A stretch of 64,000 nt of DNA from SAR324 cluster bacterium (GTDB lineage Bacteria > SAR324 > NAC60-12). The notes under the pieces were generated by a model, which was given only the letters and a program-made list of their open reading frames with translations, searched no databases and was not told where the DNA came from. Shown here piece by piece: positions 1-9,636 of this stretch. The stretch is taken from assembly GCA_015232315.1 (NCBI GenBank), contig JADFZZ010000005.1, positions 1-64,000 on the forward strand, read 5' to 3'. Positions within the stretch are counted from its first letter, which is position 1. Each line of letters starts with the position of its first letter. The translations under genes were made by a program, and so were the position numbers.

Positions 1-667
1 AGACGCCGGTGATGAACAGACGTTTGAGTCCGGAACCACTGTGACTGGTGCCTTCCTTGAGAACCGTGAAAAAATTCCGGAAAAAACCTTCTCCATGCGT
101 GAGGGAATGATAGGCCTGTGTTCCGGCGGTGGAGAGGATGGTATTGGCAAAATTGTCGTATTCATCAATGATGACATACACCGGCAAATTCAGTTTATTG
201 CATGTCTGAAGTATCCGGTTGAGACGGGAAACGAAGCCGGAAATTTCCTGGATTTCCCGCATCGAATCTTCGGTGAAACAGGAAGTGTAGCTCCTTAAAA
301 ACCAGTTGAGAACACCAATCCCATATTCCTCAAAACTTTGCTCAACCCATTCCATATCGGCCCTGACCGCGGAAAAATTGAATTTGAGAATCAGATAGGA
401 ATTCCGTTCTTCCGTGGGATGTTCCCCAACCCAGAGTCCGTTGAAAAACTTCTCGAATTGGTCTTTTTTGGCAATGTCGTAATACGTTTCCAGAATCGAG
501 GCCCACAACGACTTGCCGAACCGGCGGGGACGGATGAAAAACAGATAGCGATTTTGTTCAAGAACGGGAATGAATCGGGTTTTGTCAACGTAATAGTCAT
601 TTTTTTGACGGATATCTTCAAAGTCAGACGCACCGTAAGCGATATTGCGAACACCGGGTTTGAGCAT
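1..667 (-). CDS. AAA-ATPase-like protein (PF09820/DUF1703 type), 3' end outside window
   Basis: The reverse strand is open from an ATG at 667 to the window edge (222 codons) and preceded by a strong Shine-Dalgarno (AGGAGGT at 671-677). The protein begins MLKPGVRNIAYGASDFEDI, has a YYVDKT segment, then a P-loop-like IRPRRFGKSL at about residues 48-57, a Walker B-like VYVIIDEYDN near residue 165, and LKRLFITGV just before the edge. This order is characteristic of the AAA-ATPase-like family that usually carries a C-terminal PD-(D/E)XK nuclease-like domain. The C-terminal half is outside the window, so the nuclease part is inferred. Members are often present in many copies per genome, and their biological role is not settled. 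The family call is firm; the function is unknown. Confidence 0.88.
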   Translation of the reverse strand, partial: MLKPGVRNIAYGASDFEDIRQKNDYYVDKTRFIPVLEQNRYLFFIRPRRFGKSLWASILETYYDIAKKDQFEKFFNGLWVGEHPTEERNSYLILKFNFSAVRADMEWVEQSFEEYGIGVLNWFLRSYTSCFTEDSMREIQEISGFVSRLNRILQTCNKLNLPVYVIIDEYDNFANTILSTAGTQAYHSLTHGEGFFRNFFTVLKEGTSHSGSGLKRLFITGV

Positions 668-970
668 GAAACCTCCTGATCAGCATGATAATGGTTCAAT
701 ACTCTTCTTGTAACCCTGACACCCGAACAGTGCAAGCGGTGAGACTCTGTTCCGGTATCACCGTGAACGCGATCAAAGCACTAGCGTTTACAGATCCCAG
801 GTTGCGCCGAGGGAGATCTGCTGAACTCCTTTTTTGAGTTGAAGCAGGCAGGCCGGAAAGCGTTGAATACGGAATAAGCTGATACCTCGGAACGGCTGAT
901 CATTTCGAACCAGCATGCATCAGATCTGATGCCCTGGAAAGATGGGCCGCGGTGCTATCTGATGGAACGA
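668..970. other. Intergenic region upstream of the AAA-ATPase-like gene
   Basis: About 300 bases lie between the AAA-like gene, which is transcribed leftwards away from this gap, and the 3' end of the chemoreceptor gene. I see no convincing coding sequence or RNA gene. It contains a 16-bp perfect palindrome (listed separately). The promoter for the AAA-like gene should lie here, but no consensus-quality box stands out. Confidence 0.5.
917..932. repeat. 16-bp perfect palindrome
   Basis: The sequence GCATCAGATCTGATGC reads identically on both strands without a spacer. It lies about 40 bp beyond the stop codon of the chemoreceptor gene. It could be a protein-binding site; it has no loop or T-run to suggest a terminator. 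Confidence 0.5.
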
Positions 971-3193
971 TTATTCAACTTTGAAGGTTTCGATAAACTG
1001 TTGGAGTTCCCGTGATAAATCAGCCAGAGACTTTGAATTATCCTGAATTTGTGAGGCTTCAGCATCAACATTTCCTGTGGATTGGCGAATGCTTTGAATG
1101 GAACTATTGACAGAGGCAACCCCCTCAGCGGTGTTGGCTGAGGCCCTGGCAACTTCCCTCACGCCACGGTCGCCCTCTGTCACATTGCGGGCAACTTCAC
1201 GGGATGCCTGGGAGGCTTCCGCAATGGATCGGGCGATTTCACGCAAACCCTGATCTGATTCGTGCACATGCAACACCGCTTCCTTACTGGCTCCGGCAAT
1301 CATGTCAACGGATTTTGAGATTTCGGTTGCTTCCTTGCTCTGGAGTGACACAACCTGGCTTATTTTCTGGTTCAGTTCAGACAAAGTATGGATGATTTGA
1401 TTCACATTTTCTGTATGACTGAGCATGTCCTGTGTTTGTTGCTGAATCAACAGCATGTGTTCACCGACATCGTTGTTCGCTTCAGCGGTTTGCCGTGCCA
1501 GTTCCTTCACTTCTGAAGCGACAACCGCAAATCCTTTTCCCATATCTCCGGCACTGGCGGCTTCGATGGTGGCATTGAGTGCCAGCATGTTGGTTTGCTC
1601 GGCAATGCCTTGAATCGTTTTGACTATTCCTGAAATAGTTTTGGTAGTCTGCCCCAACTCACTCATGGCTTTTAAGTTTTGTTCCGCGCTATGACTGGCA
1701 TTTGTGGAAATGGTTCGAGCCTCAATGGCGTTCTGACTGGTTTCATGCATGTTGATCGAAACGTTTTCCATCGATTTTGAAACATGCTGAATATTTTGGG
1801 CTATCTGGTCAATATTTTGTAAAAAACCTTTGGTATTGGCCGAAGCTTCTTCTGTCGCCGACGCAATCGTGTTGATATTTGCGCTTAATTCTTCAACCGC
1901 GGCTGAAATGGAAGTGATGGATGAGGATGTTTCTTCAGTCGCTGCGGCCACCTGATTGACATTCCGGGTTAAAATATCTGAAGACTGAGATATGGAATCC
2001 ACCTGTGTTTTTACAGATTCAGAGCCTTCCGCGATATGTCCTGAACTATGAGCCAGGGACACCGCCATTTCGTTCAAATGACGAGACTGTTTGGCAATGG
2101 TATGGATGATATTCTGAATTTCATCCATCAGCATGTTGAAGCCTCTTCCCAATTTCCCGATTTCATCATTGGATTTCACATTCATCCGGTGTGTGAAATC
2201 TTTGCTTCCATCCGCAATGAATTGAATTTCTTCAATGAATTGAGTCAAGGGCTGCATGATTCTGTTCAGCATCCAACCCAGAATCAACATCGTGACTATG
2301 ATCAACCCCAAAGAAAATAACAGAGAAGAACGGATCTGACGTGTGATGAGTTCATAAGCATCCGATTTATGCATTTCAACATTAAGAATCCACGGATATT
2401 TTTCGTCATACAGATAAAACGCGAAAATGGACTCACCCGTTTCATCCACTTCTTCGGTAAAAACGCGACCTTTTTTCAAAACCGCCTTCATTCCCTCATT
2501 CAATTTACCATCAACCAGATCATCCACATTATTGACAATATGCGTTCCGTCAAGGGTGGTCATGAAAATATTGCCGCTCGTTCCCAGTTCAAAATTTTGC
2601 TGAAGCAACTCATGTTGAAAAGCAATCACAACCTCAGTCACGATGACTCCCAGCGTTTTGTTGTTTTTATCTTTAACAGGATGCATGGCCAATTGATGAA
2701 AATGATCTTTCTCCTTGAAGCCGAAAAAATCTGTGATCACAGGTTCTGTCAAGGCTTTCCTGAAATAATGCGACTCGGAAATCGCCTGTCCCAGATGAGA
2801 AGCCGTTGCAGTTCCATGCGGAGGACTCAAAATAATTTTCCCATTGGTGTCGGCGAGGAAAACATGGTGCAGTTCGCCCCAGAAACTTTCCTGATAATGC
2901 AACACGGAGTTGAAGGTCGTTTTTTGATAAGGTTCCTGATCTCTGGCAAGATCCGGTGTATCCAGATACGCAATCACCGCGGGATTCCGGCTGAGGGCCC
3001 CCAGATTCTTGAGAATGGTCTGGAGATGGTCGTCAAGAGAGGTTTGTTTGAGTTGTGCAATGCTCTGAATGTGCTGAAGAAGATTGGCTTCCGTCTGCTC
3101 AATGGTAGAGATGGTGTTATACGTTCCCGGGACCAAAATCAGAATCAAACCCGCAATCAGAAAAAAAAGCTGGAATTTACGTTTCAAGGTCAT
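971..3193 (-). CDS. Methyl-accepting chemotaxis protein, Cache-HAMP-MCP signal
   Basis: This 740-residue transmembrane chemoreceptor has a first membrane segment at about residues 8-28 and a periplasmic sensor of about 260 residues with the look of a double-Cache domain. A second membrane helix lies around 288-308, followed by HAMP (about 309-365) and a long cytoplasmic coiled-coil signalling domain. The hairpin tip is recognisable as [18 protein letters not shown] followed by [15 protein letters not shown]. The tip has EAASAG where most receptors have EAARAG. There is no CheR/CheB tethering pentapeptide at the C-terminus (it ends FKVE). The start is fixed by a G-rich ribosome-binding site (GAGGGGGG) just upstream. 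No che genes adjoin, so it is an orphan receptor feeding an array encoded elsewhere. Cache domains usually bind small organic ligands, but the ligand cannot be read from sequence. Confidence 0.93.
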   Translation of the reverse strand: MTLKRKFQLFFLIAGLILILVPGTYNTISTIEQTEANLLQHIQSIAQLKQTSLDDHLQTILKNLGALSRNPAVIAYLDTPDLARDQEPYQKTTFNSVLHYQESFWGELHHVFLADTNGKIILSPPHGTATASHLGQAISESHYFRKALTEPVITDFFGFKEKDHFHQLAMHPVKDKNNKTLGVIVTEVVIAFQHELLQQNFELGTSGNIFMTTLDGTHIVNNVDDLVDGKLNEGMKAVLKKGRVFTEEVDETGESIFAFYLYDEKYPWILNVEMHKSDAYELITRQIRSSLLFSLGLIIVTMLILGWMLNRIMQPLTQFIEEIQFIADGSKDFTHRMNVKSNDEIGKLGRGFNMLMDEIQNIIHTIAKQSRHLNEMAVSLAHSSGHIAEGSESVKTQVDSISQSSDILTRNVNQVAAATEETSSSITSISAAVEELSANINTIASATEEASANTKGFLQNIDQIAQNIQHVSKSMENVSINMHETSQNAIEARTISTNASHSAEQNLKAMSELGQTTKTISGIVKTIQGIAEQTNMLALNATIEAASAGDMGKGFAVVASEVKELARQTAEANNDVGEHMLLIQQQTQDMLSHTENVNQIIHTLSELNQKISQVVSLQSKEATEISKSVDMIAGASKEAVLHVHESDQGLREIARSIAEASQASREVARNVTEGDRGVREVARASANTAEGVASVNSSIQSIRQSTGNVDAEASQIQDNSKSLADLSRELQQFIETFKVE

Positions 3194-3360
3194 AATCCCC
3201 CCTCTCTGTTATATGATTTACTCAAGAGTTGTAAGTTTTCAGTTATCAGTCTTCAGCTTTTTGTAAGTCATTGAAATTAAAAATTTCCTAAACATCAAAC
3301 TTTCAAAGAAACTTTTAGGCTTATATAAAAAATCATAATAATTTCAATAAATTAAAAAAA

Positions 3361-3411
3361 CTGAGAACTGAAAGCTGAGAACTGAAAGCTGAGAACTGAA
3401 AGCTGAGAACT
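3361..3411. repeat. 14-bp tandem repeat, about 3.6 copies
   Basis: Three perfect copies of CTGAGAACTGAAAG are followed by a 9-base partial copy. The unit has no coding context. Copy number could vary by slipped-strand pairing. It lies between two divergent genes, about 170 bp upstream of the chemoreceptor start codon. Confidence 0.9.
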
Positions 3412-3653
3412 TACCACTGTCGAGTGATTTATAAGCACATTCGGATGAAGGGCGCACTGTATTCTGATGTCACAATAAAACAATTCAAAAAATACCAATG
3501 TTTGTTATGGAAATAGAGTCATTTGATTTTCTTTGCAGAAATGAGATGAAGCAGCCAATGATGCGGTAAACATCTTGTATCCTGCATAAAAAAATCTCGT
3601 CTGCCAGATTGCGCATTGAACATGACATTCTGGCCTGTGTTCTGTAAATATCT

Positions 3654-3683
3654 TTGACAAAACACTATTTTATTTTGTATAGG
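3654..3683 (+). promoter_or_regulatory. Probable sigma70 promoter of the secretory operon
   Basis: A consensus -35 box TTGACA (3654-3659) is followed after 18 bp by TATAGG (3678-3683). Transcription would begin near 3690, leaving a leader of about 40 nt before the ATG at 3731. Confidence 0.5.
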
Positions 3684-3730
3684 CCAAAGACGTTTCGAGA
3701 ATTTTCTCAATCTTTTTTACAGGGAACCTT

Positions 3731-6190
3731 ATGAACTGGTTATGGAGAACAACATTTGCCGGAATATTGCTGGTGTTATTTTTTCTGTCCTCTTGTGACA
3801 AGATCAATATGGGAGAAATGAAAGTTTCTCAACAGGAAACCTCGATTGAACTGACGGACAGTGAAGTTTCCGCTCAAAAAGAAATTTATCTGCAAGATGA
3901 ATCAGCAGGAATCATTCAGGGGATGATTCAGGATTTTCAAACAGGAAAACCGATCGGTCAGGCCAGTGTCAGTGTCAATGCTAACGGAAAAACTTTTTCC
4001 GACAAAACACAGGACGACGGCACCTTTTCTCTAAAGGTGCAGGATATCGCCCCGATGGATGGTGTTACACTGCATGTCGCCAAAGAGGGCTATGCGACAT
4101 CCAGTCGATCTATTGTTTTTGAACAACAAAATCTTATGTATGAAGTCGGAACAATCCCGGTAATGCCGGCTGAGTCGGTGAGTGCGGCAGCGTCTGCATC
4201 AGCAACAACAGCAACCACATCTGGAACAGCAACAACTGCGGCGCAAGCACAAAACACGCGAACCATTACTGGACGAATCCTCAATAATTTCTCTTCAGAG
4301 GGTCTTGCGGGCGTTCAGATCGTGGTGGAGGATTCGGCACAGGAACATAAGGTGGCGCTGTCAGATGCCAAGGGTGAATTCAGTTTGTCAGGAGAAAAAT
4401 TCAATATTGGAAATTCCTACAACCTGAAACTGTCAAAATCCGGTTACGTGTCCAGAAGTGATGTGTCTGTGACCATCCGTGAGGCCAACAACCAGATTGA
4501 TAATACGCCAATTCATCTGTATCGGGCCGTGGGAACGATCACAGGCAAGGTAGAAAATGACACAACCGGCAAACCTCTGGTCGATGCCGTTGTCACCGCC
4601 AAGGACAGTCAGGGCAATGAAATCGTGATCCGTACAGACGAACTGGGCGCCTTTGTGCTGGAAAGCCAGCACTTTCAACTGGAACAACTCTATACGGTCA
4701 CAATCACGAAAACGGATTATCAGCCCTTTGAAACCCGTGTCTTTATTTCTGTTCCGTCTGCCAATCCGATTCCCGGGGAAATAGTACAACTTAAAATAGA
4801 TGCCAGCATCTCTACCAGAGTGATCAATCAGGAAACTGGCCAGCCTGTTTCAGGAGTCAAGGTTCAGACGGTTGACTCCTATGGCAGAAAAATTCAGGCT
4901 GAAACGGATACTTCAGGGAATCTGGTGCTTGGGAGTTCAGGATTTCTGAGAGACCAGAAATACAAACTTGAACTCAGAAAAGAAAATTACATTTTTAAAA
5001 CCATTGAATCACAACCCTTACAGGCCGGCATCAATACCATCCGTGAGATCCCTTTGCTGGAGCCACCGATTGGCACCGTTAGCATCACCGGAAAAGTCCT
5101 GGACTACTGGAAACAGGACAATCAAATCAATAATCCAGCCCTTGCTGACGCATTGATTCAGATTCAGGATGATGAAGGTCTGGCTCGCACAGCTTTCACC
5201 AATGACCAAGGAGAATTCACTGTCAATGGTAAATTTTCCCGATATCAGGATTATGTACTGAAGATTTCCAAAGATGGTTATTCCGGACAAACGCATAAAG
5301 ACTGGCAGGAAGCGTCAGTCAAAATTACAGGAGAACAGGTTTCCGCAGGGACGCAATTGCTGTATCCGTTGGGCCTGTTTGTGAAACTGAAGCGTTCGTC
5401 CGACAGTTTGCCAATTTTCCGGAATTTTCTGTTTGATCTGAAACAGACCCATGAAAAATTTCTGACAGGCAAACCCGGATTCACACTTTCAGGAAGAAGT
5501 ACGACCAATAAAAACTCGGCTGATACGTTTTATGTCCATATTGATGAACCTGATTTTCCAGAAACCTTACCCTTAGGTAGCAAACACTCCAATTATCTGG
5601 CCGTCAACGGAAGCTCACGAAAAGGGGTACTCGCTGAAAGTTTGGGAACAGACTCAAGGGTGGCAAAGTGGAATTTGAAAACCTATGTCATGTATCATTT
5701 TTTCGCGTCCACTGTGGGCAACTACACCTTTGTGCTGGAGGGAACACCAGACACCCGACTGGAACTGTATGACCGGGATAATCAGAAACTCTATCAGGTG
5801 AATGGTCATAGCGGTGTGTATCATATTCGAACGCCTGGATGGAACGTGCTTGTCGTACAACCAGCCAACAACAACTCTTACGGTTTCTTTGACATTCGTG
5901 TTACAGGCCCCTCACTTGAAAACAACCTGGGACCACTTCCTCAGACATGGCTGGTTTCCGACATTTCCAAAGGGAGCGTGTTGTCCTGGTATAGTGATGT
6001 GGATAAAAAAATGTATGTGGCGGCGTTTGACGAACCCGGGTCCTCGGGAGAAGTCACTATCAGCCATTTGGGAGCCATTGGCGAGATTGTTCGCGGCAGT
6101 AGTTTCACGGGTGTGATGCGAGCAGTGGAAAACTCAGGATTGACCGTTGAAATTCAAAAAGGATACTTTAACATCTTACGCGGTGAATGA
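3731..6190 (+). CDS. Lipoprotein with five carboxypeptidase-regulatory-like repeats
   Basis: This 819-residue protein has a lipoprotein signal peptide with lipobox LSSC (Cys22). Five beta-sandwich repeats of the CarboxypepD_reg/Cna-B-like kind start near residues 61, 178, 269, 358 and 450. Each opens with a pattern like I-x-G-x-V/I-x-[DN] and carries GKPL-x-x-A-x-V and a D-x-x-G-x-F turn. An Ala/Thr-rich linker (about 150-175) separates repeats 1 and 2. The C-terminal third, with YTFVLEGTPDTRLELYD, resembles bacterial pre-peptidase C-terminal domains. It is probably an outer-membrane-anchored binding or structural protein. Its stop lies one base before the start codon of the next gene, which indicates translational coupling. 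No enzymatic motif was seen. Confidence 0.85.
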   Translation: MNWLWRTTFAGILLVLFFLSSCDKINMGEMKVSQQETSIELTDSEVSAQKEIYLQDESAGIIQGMIQDFQTGKPIGQASVSVNANGKTFSDKTQDDGTFSLKVQDIAPMDGVTLHVAKEGYATSSRSIVFEQQNLMYEVGTIPVMPAESVSAAASASATTATTSGTATTAAQAQNTRTITGRILNNFSSEGLAGVQIVVEDSAQEHKVALSDAKGEFSLSGEKFNIGNSYNLKLSKSGYVSRSDVSVTIREANNQIDNTPIHLYRAVGTITGKVENDTTGKPLVDAVVTAKDSQGNEIVIRTDELGAFVLESQHFQLEQLYTVTITKTDYQPFETRVFISVPSANPIPGEIVQLKIDASISTRVINQETGQPVSGVKVQTVDSYGRKIQAETDTSGNLVLGSSGFLRDQKYKLELRKENYIFKTIESQPLQAGINTIREIPLLEPPIGTVSITGKVLDYWKQDNQINNPALADALIQIQDDEGLARTAFTNDQGEFTVNGKFSRYQDYVLKISKDGYSGQTHKDWQEASVKITGEQVSAGTQLLYPLGLFVKLKRSSDSLPIFRNFLFDLKQTHEKFLTGKPGFTLSGRSTTNKNSADTFYVHIDEPDFPETLPLGSKHSNYLAVNGSSRKGVLAESLGTDSRVAKWNLKTYVMYHFFASTVGNYTFVLEGTPDTRLELYDRDNQKLYQVNGHSGVYHIRTPGWNVLVVQPANNNSYGFFDIRVTGPSLENNLGPLPQTWLVSDISKGSVLSWYSDVDKKMYVAAFDEPGSSGEVTISHLGAIGEIVRGSSFTGVMRAVENSGLTVEIQKGYFNILRGE

Positions 6191-6191
6191 T

Positions 6192-6854
6192 ATGACCGGA
6201 AAAATTTTTTGGATACAGACAGTGGCCCTGCTAATTGTGGGAGTCATATTTCAGCAAGTGCCTGCGCATGCGGCACCTGAACAGTTGGCACAGGGGGAAT
6301 TCAGGTTTCAATTGGGGGATCAATCTTACCAGATGTCCAATGTTCAGGCGGTGATTGATCGAAAGAGCAAGATCGCCATCATGATTGGCCTGGATGATCG
6401 TGAGCAAAAAACCAAGGTTCTCCTGACGATTTCGGGGGAAGATCCCTCCAGTGAATTGCATTTGAACACCGAGTTTAACGCATTGTCTCTGTCAATGACC
6501 TCTGAAAACTATAAGGTTTCCATCATTCCTGCCAGGCAGTTGGCACCAACCTCCGAAATGCAGTATACCTCCAGACAGGCGAATACCGGGCAGTTTGTTC
6601 GTCAGCAGGCACGTTGGGTTTCCATGTCACGGAAACAGCGTCTTGCGACCGGAGAAGGCGTGATTCACAATGAAAAACTGGATGGAACCATTCTCTATGT
6701 CAATTTAAAGCCGGTTGTGAAAGATCATGAAATAGTTGAATTTCTTGGTACATTTTCCGGCGTTGTAAAAAATGGTCAGTCTGACCAAAATGATGAAAAC
6801 GCGACCACACTTTCTAACGGAGAATTCCGGGTTGCTGTTCAAACAGGCAAATAA
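6192..6854 (+). CDS. Exported protein of unknown function
   Basis: The start at 6192 is chosen because it lies one base after the upstream stop codon and gives a clean signal peptide (MTGKIFWIQTV..., cleavage after PAHA near residue 31). An in-frame upstream ATG at 6147 would spoil the signal. The mature protein, about 190 residues, is predicted to be soluble and beta-rich and has no cysteines. I recognise no family. Its position between the repeat lipoprotein and the phospholipase-like enzyme suggests a shared periplasmic or surface role. Confidence 0.75.
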   Translation: MTGKIFWIQTVALLIVGVIFQQVPAHAAPEQLAQGEFRFQLGDQSYQMSNVQAVIDRKSKIAIMIGLDDREQKTKVLLTISGEDPSSELHLNTEFNALSLSMTSENYKVSIIPARQLAPTSEMQYTSRQANTGQFVRQQARWVSMSRKQRLATGEGVIHNEKLDGTILYVNLKPVVKDHEIVEFLGTFSGVVKNGQSDQNDENATTLSNGEFRVAVQTGK

Positions 6855-6866
6855 TCAAGGGGGATT

Positions 6867-8249
6867 ATGCGTTACAGATTATGGATCATGTTAGTTTGCG
6901 TTTTGATGACCGGCACCTTCTCTCAAGGATGGGCTTACACCTATAAATCTCATGAAAATATCTCGGAAGACGCCTTCCTGTTTATGGAATCCCACGGCTC
7001 AAACCAGATGCGTTGGGCCGCTGATTATATGAAAGCTAAAGCCGGGGGGCGTTATACAGGTGTTTGTCTGAACAAGACCAACAAACCTGATGACATTGCG
7101 GAAGGCACCGCGCTGACAGAGTGTGGTGCCATTGGCATTGCCCGAGTTGGCGGCATCAACCCCGATTATTTTACAGATGCGTTCTGGGACGATCTCACCG
7201 CGTTCAACTGGAATTATCCCAACCCGTTTCTCAAAAACAACTTCACCTCATGGTTTCATTTTATCAACCTGATTCCGGGCAAAGCTGACGCGGGACATCC
7301 GATCAAGAATAATGTTTATAATGATTATGATGGTTATTCCTACCAGGCAACTTACGGGTTTCCTGATACTGGAATTGATTATGCGGTGGCGGCCATGATG
7401 AACAACGCGCAGATGAGCATTGATCTGCCTAATTGCACACATCATATTTGTTCTGAAAAATATTCAATTGTGCCCAATGGCAATCCCGCGACAGATTATA
7501 AACAAAATGGATCCACAACGCCGTTGGGGGCACCCAGTAATAATGAGATGAAAACAGGGACCGCCAAACGGACTAATTATAACTGTTTCAGCGATATGGC
7601 GTTTCATAACTGTCCAGACAATGGTGCCAAACTCAATAATAAGGATGATTACTACCAAATTCCCAATACCGATTCTGATCCCTGGTTGGCTTATGGCTAT
7701 GAAGACTGGGTGATTTATGAGCCTGCGGATAACGCCTCCACGTTTTATTACAATGAATTTTTTCTGGAAGGTGGCGCCAGTCGGAACAGCAGTTTGCAAA
7801 CCTCGGCAATCGCCAACCGTTACTACACCCTCACGGGGCCGGAATTGCTCTATTTGGCAGTAACATCCCATTGGGCGGGTGATGTCACCCATCCCGCGCA
7901 TATCTGGAGTACCATCGGATATAACCACGGGGAATATGAAGAATGGTCTGATGAACATTATGGGACTCGTGTTTTGGGTGGGCATAACAGTAATAATTTT
8001 GAAAATTATGAAGAAGCTGTCGCATTTATGGAACAACGCCAAAATCGGGATGAAGCGACAATCGAACAGATTTTTATGGAACAGGCGTTTTTCACCTACC
8101 ATATTCGCATGCGCAGTGGCTATGACGTCATGACCAGCACCAATGACGCAACCCGTACCCGGCTTGGCAAATGGTCCATCAACAATGCCATTGCCATGGT
8201 GTCTGTTATTTTTGAAAAAGGGGTTCTGGATTTGAGAAAGTACAAATAG
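6867..8249 (+). CDS. Secreted zinc-dependent phospholipase C-like protein
   Basis: This 460-residue protein has a signal peptide ending near WA-YTYKSHE and a strong ribosome-binding site (AAGGGGGAT). Likely metal ligands follow the order known from zinc phospholipases C and S1/P1 nucleases: His29 close to the mature N-terminus, FHF around 130-132, then SHWAGDVTHPAH at 334-345 (H335, D339, H345) and NHGEYEEW at 353-360 (H354, E357/E358). In characterised relatives these residues hold three zinc ions that hydrolyse phosphodiesters, usually phospholipids. An insert of roughly 150 residues between the FHF region and the HxxxD motif is longer than in classic PLC. Four cysteines in this insert (190, 195, 240, 249) could form disulfides. 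The substrate is unknown. It is followed by a foldase-like gene that may assist its secretion. Confidence 0.75.
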   Translation: MRYRLWIMLVCVLMTGTFSQGWAYTYKSHENISEDAFLFMESHGSNQMRWAADYMKAKAGGRYTGVCLNKTNKPDDIAEGTALTECGAIGIARVGGINPDYFTDAFWDDLTAFNWNYPNPFLKNNFTSWFHFINLIPGKADAGHPIKNNVYNDYDGYSYQATYGFPDTGIDYAVAAMMNNAQMSIDLPNCTHHICSEKYSIVPNGNPATDYKQNGSTTPLGAPSNNEMKTGTAKRTNYNCFSDMAFHNCPDNGAKLNNKDDYYQIPNTDSDPWLAYGYEDWVIYEPADNASTFYYNEFFLEGGASRNSSLQTSAIANRYYTLTGPELLYLAVTSHWAGDVTHPAHIWSTIGYNHGEYEEWSDEHYGTRVLGGHNSNNFENYEEAVAFMEQRQNRDEATIEQIFMEQAFFTYHIRMRSGYDVMTSTNDATRTRLGKWSINNAIAMVSVIFEKGVLDLRKYK

Positions 8250-8259
8250 GTCACACTAA

Positions 8260-9633
8260 ATGCTTGAACACATTCCCTCCAGTCCACCAATTTCATGGGT
8301 AAAACTTCCTTCCAGCCGGTTTGAACCGGCTTGTTCATCCGTCGGATATATCCTTCATCGAGTCGTCCTTCTCCTGTTTCTGGGGGGAATGACGACGGCC
8401 ATTGTTTCAGCCAACAATAATCTGACTTCAAGTATGGTGTACCAATTTGATGGTGGACAACTGTCAAAAAGTACGTTTTTTCTACTGAGCCAAACGGAAT
8501 TTGAAAAAATCCCTGATCCTGTGAAAATTGTTGACACCCTGGAATTTCGAGAAGCACAAGGTTTGCTTGCCACCAGACATGGCTTAAAAACAGATCCCCG
8601 TTATTCCTGGTTTTTATTGAGGAAACGCAGAGGACGGATGGCGAATGAGGCACATCTGGCATGGAAACGTCATACAGGTGGAAATCAGAGTTTTTCTTAT
8701 GAAGCCATCTGGAAAGCGTTTGCAGTTCAGGTTGATTTAACTTCGGTCAGCGCCAGCATTGAAAAACTGGTCAACAGAGATCCGCATCTACCCCGTTTGA
8801 CAACGGACCCAGGGCAGGTAAATGTGGGACACTGGGCAGAGGGCGACATCACTCTGGCAATGCTCAAGCTGGAGATGCTGGATGAAGACTGGACGCGTAT
8901 GCTTGTTTTTTCGGAACCTGTGCGTCAGCAAGCCTTGCTCGAAGCCCTGAAATATTGGACTCACACAATGTTGAGCAAAAAAGTTGTGGCTGATTTTGGT
9001 GCGGTTAAAGAAGAACTGGAACGTCAGGATCACAATCGTGTCGCGGAACTTTTTCTGTTATCACGCTATCGCCAGGGAGGAAAAGGGATCTATCCTGTGG
9101 ATCCCCTGCATGTAAAATTCACACGAACACAACTGTTTGATCATTATATGGCAACAAGATCCCGCTTCCGGCAAATCCTTCAGTTGAACGCCCGCTACAC
9201 GGTGGTCAAAGATTGGGATATCGCTACGGAGTTTATTGAAAAACTGGAAGAAGGACAGGACTTTAAAAAATTAGCGGAATCCTCTGCTGTCAATGAAAAA
9301 TTCATTCAAACCGCTGATATTCATGTGTTGCCACCCATTCCCGCCAAATCCACATCATCCAATGCCAAACCAACCATTGAGGATATGGTGTGGGAGATTG
9401 CCCGATCGGGTGATAAAGAAATATCTGTTCATCCCCTGGACAATGGATATCTCATTGCTCAGGTCATTGATATGCGTGAAATTGACGCGGTTCAACAATT
9501 TCAGGATGTTCAGAGCATCATATCACTGGATCTGGAAAAACAATTGCTGACCAAACAATACCCCAGGGATCTTCAACAAATCCGCCGCACCATGCATTTT
9601 GAACACATTCCCCCTGCGGAATTATCCCGATGA
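8260..9633 (+). CDS. Membrane-anchored parvulin-like (PpiC/SurA-type) foldase, divergent
   Basis: This 457-residue protein starts 10 bp after the phospholipase-like gene. A hydrophobic helix at about residues 31-51 follows an unusually long N-terminal extension, so the real start could be further in. The C-terminal part (about 310-420) resembles a parvulin rotamase: GQDFKKLAESSAVNEK, then a region ending in HPLDNGYLIAQVIDMRE, the position where parvulins have the conserved GYHI strand. The canonical second histidine is not obvious, so catalysis is uncertain. The middle region is helical, as in SurA-like chaperone domains. The natural inference is a dedicated periplasmic chaperone for the neighbouring exported proteins. 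Confidence 0.6.
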   Translation: MLEHIPSSPPISWVKLPSSRFEPACSSVGYILHRVVLLLFLGGMTTAIVSANNNLTSSMVYQFDGGQLSKSTFFLLSQTEFEKIPDPVKIVDTLEFREAQGLLATRHGLKTDPRYSWFLLRKRRGRMANEAHLAWKRHTGGNQSFSYEAIWKAFAVQVDLTSVSASIEKLVNRDPHLPRLTTDPGQVNVGHWAEGDITLAMLKLEMLDEDWTRMLVFSEPVRQQALLEALKYWTHTMLSKKVVADFGAVKEELERQDHNRVAELFLLSRYRQGGKGIYPVDPLHVKFTRTQLFDHYMATRSRFRQILQLNARYTVVKDWDIATEFIEKLEEGQDFKKLAESSAVNEKFIQTADIHVLPPIPAKSTSSNAKPTIEDMVWEIARSGDKEISVHPLDNGYLIAQVIDMREIDAVQQFQDVQSIISLDLEKQLLTKQYPRDLQQIRRTMHFEHIPPAELSR

Positions 9634-9636
9634 TTC

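Larger units (their letters stand above)
3194..3730. other. Divergent intergenic region with repeats and promoter
   Basis: This 537-bp AT-rich gap separates the leftward chemoreceptor gene from the rightward secretory operon. It holds a 14-bp tandem repeat (3361-3411). A related sequence in inverted orientation lies around 3230-3262, so the two stretches could pair across about 100 bases. A probable sigma70 promoter for the rightward operon lies at 3654-3683. No gene is supported. Confidence 0.6.

Noticed and set aside
668-970. A possible promoter TTACAA-N17-TATCAT upstream of the AAA-like gene
   Set aside because: The -35 matches only three of six bases, and the start would fall at the ribosome-binding site; too weak to call.
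2369-3274. A 301-codon open frame on the plus strand
   Set aside because: It runs antisense through the periplasmic domain of the chemoreceptor gene, lacks a ribosome-binding site and shows no family features.
7464-8102. A 212-codon open frame on the minus strand
   Set aside because: It is antisense to the phospholipase C-like gene, whose signal peptide and metal motifs establish the real frame.
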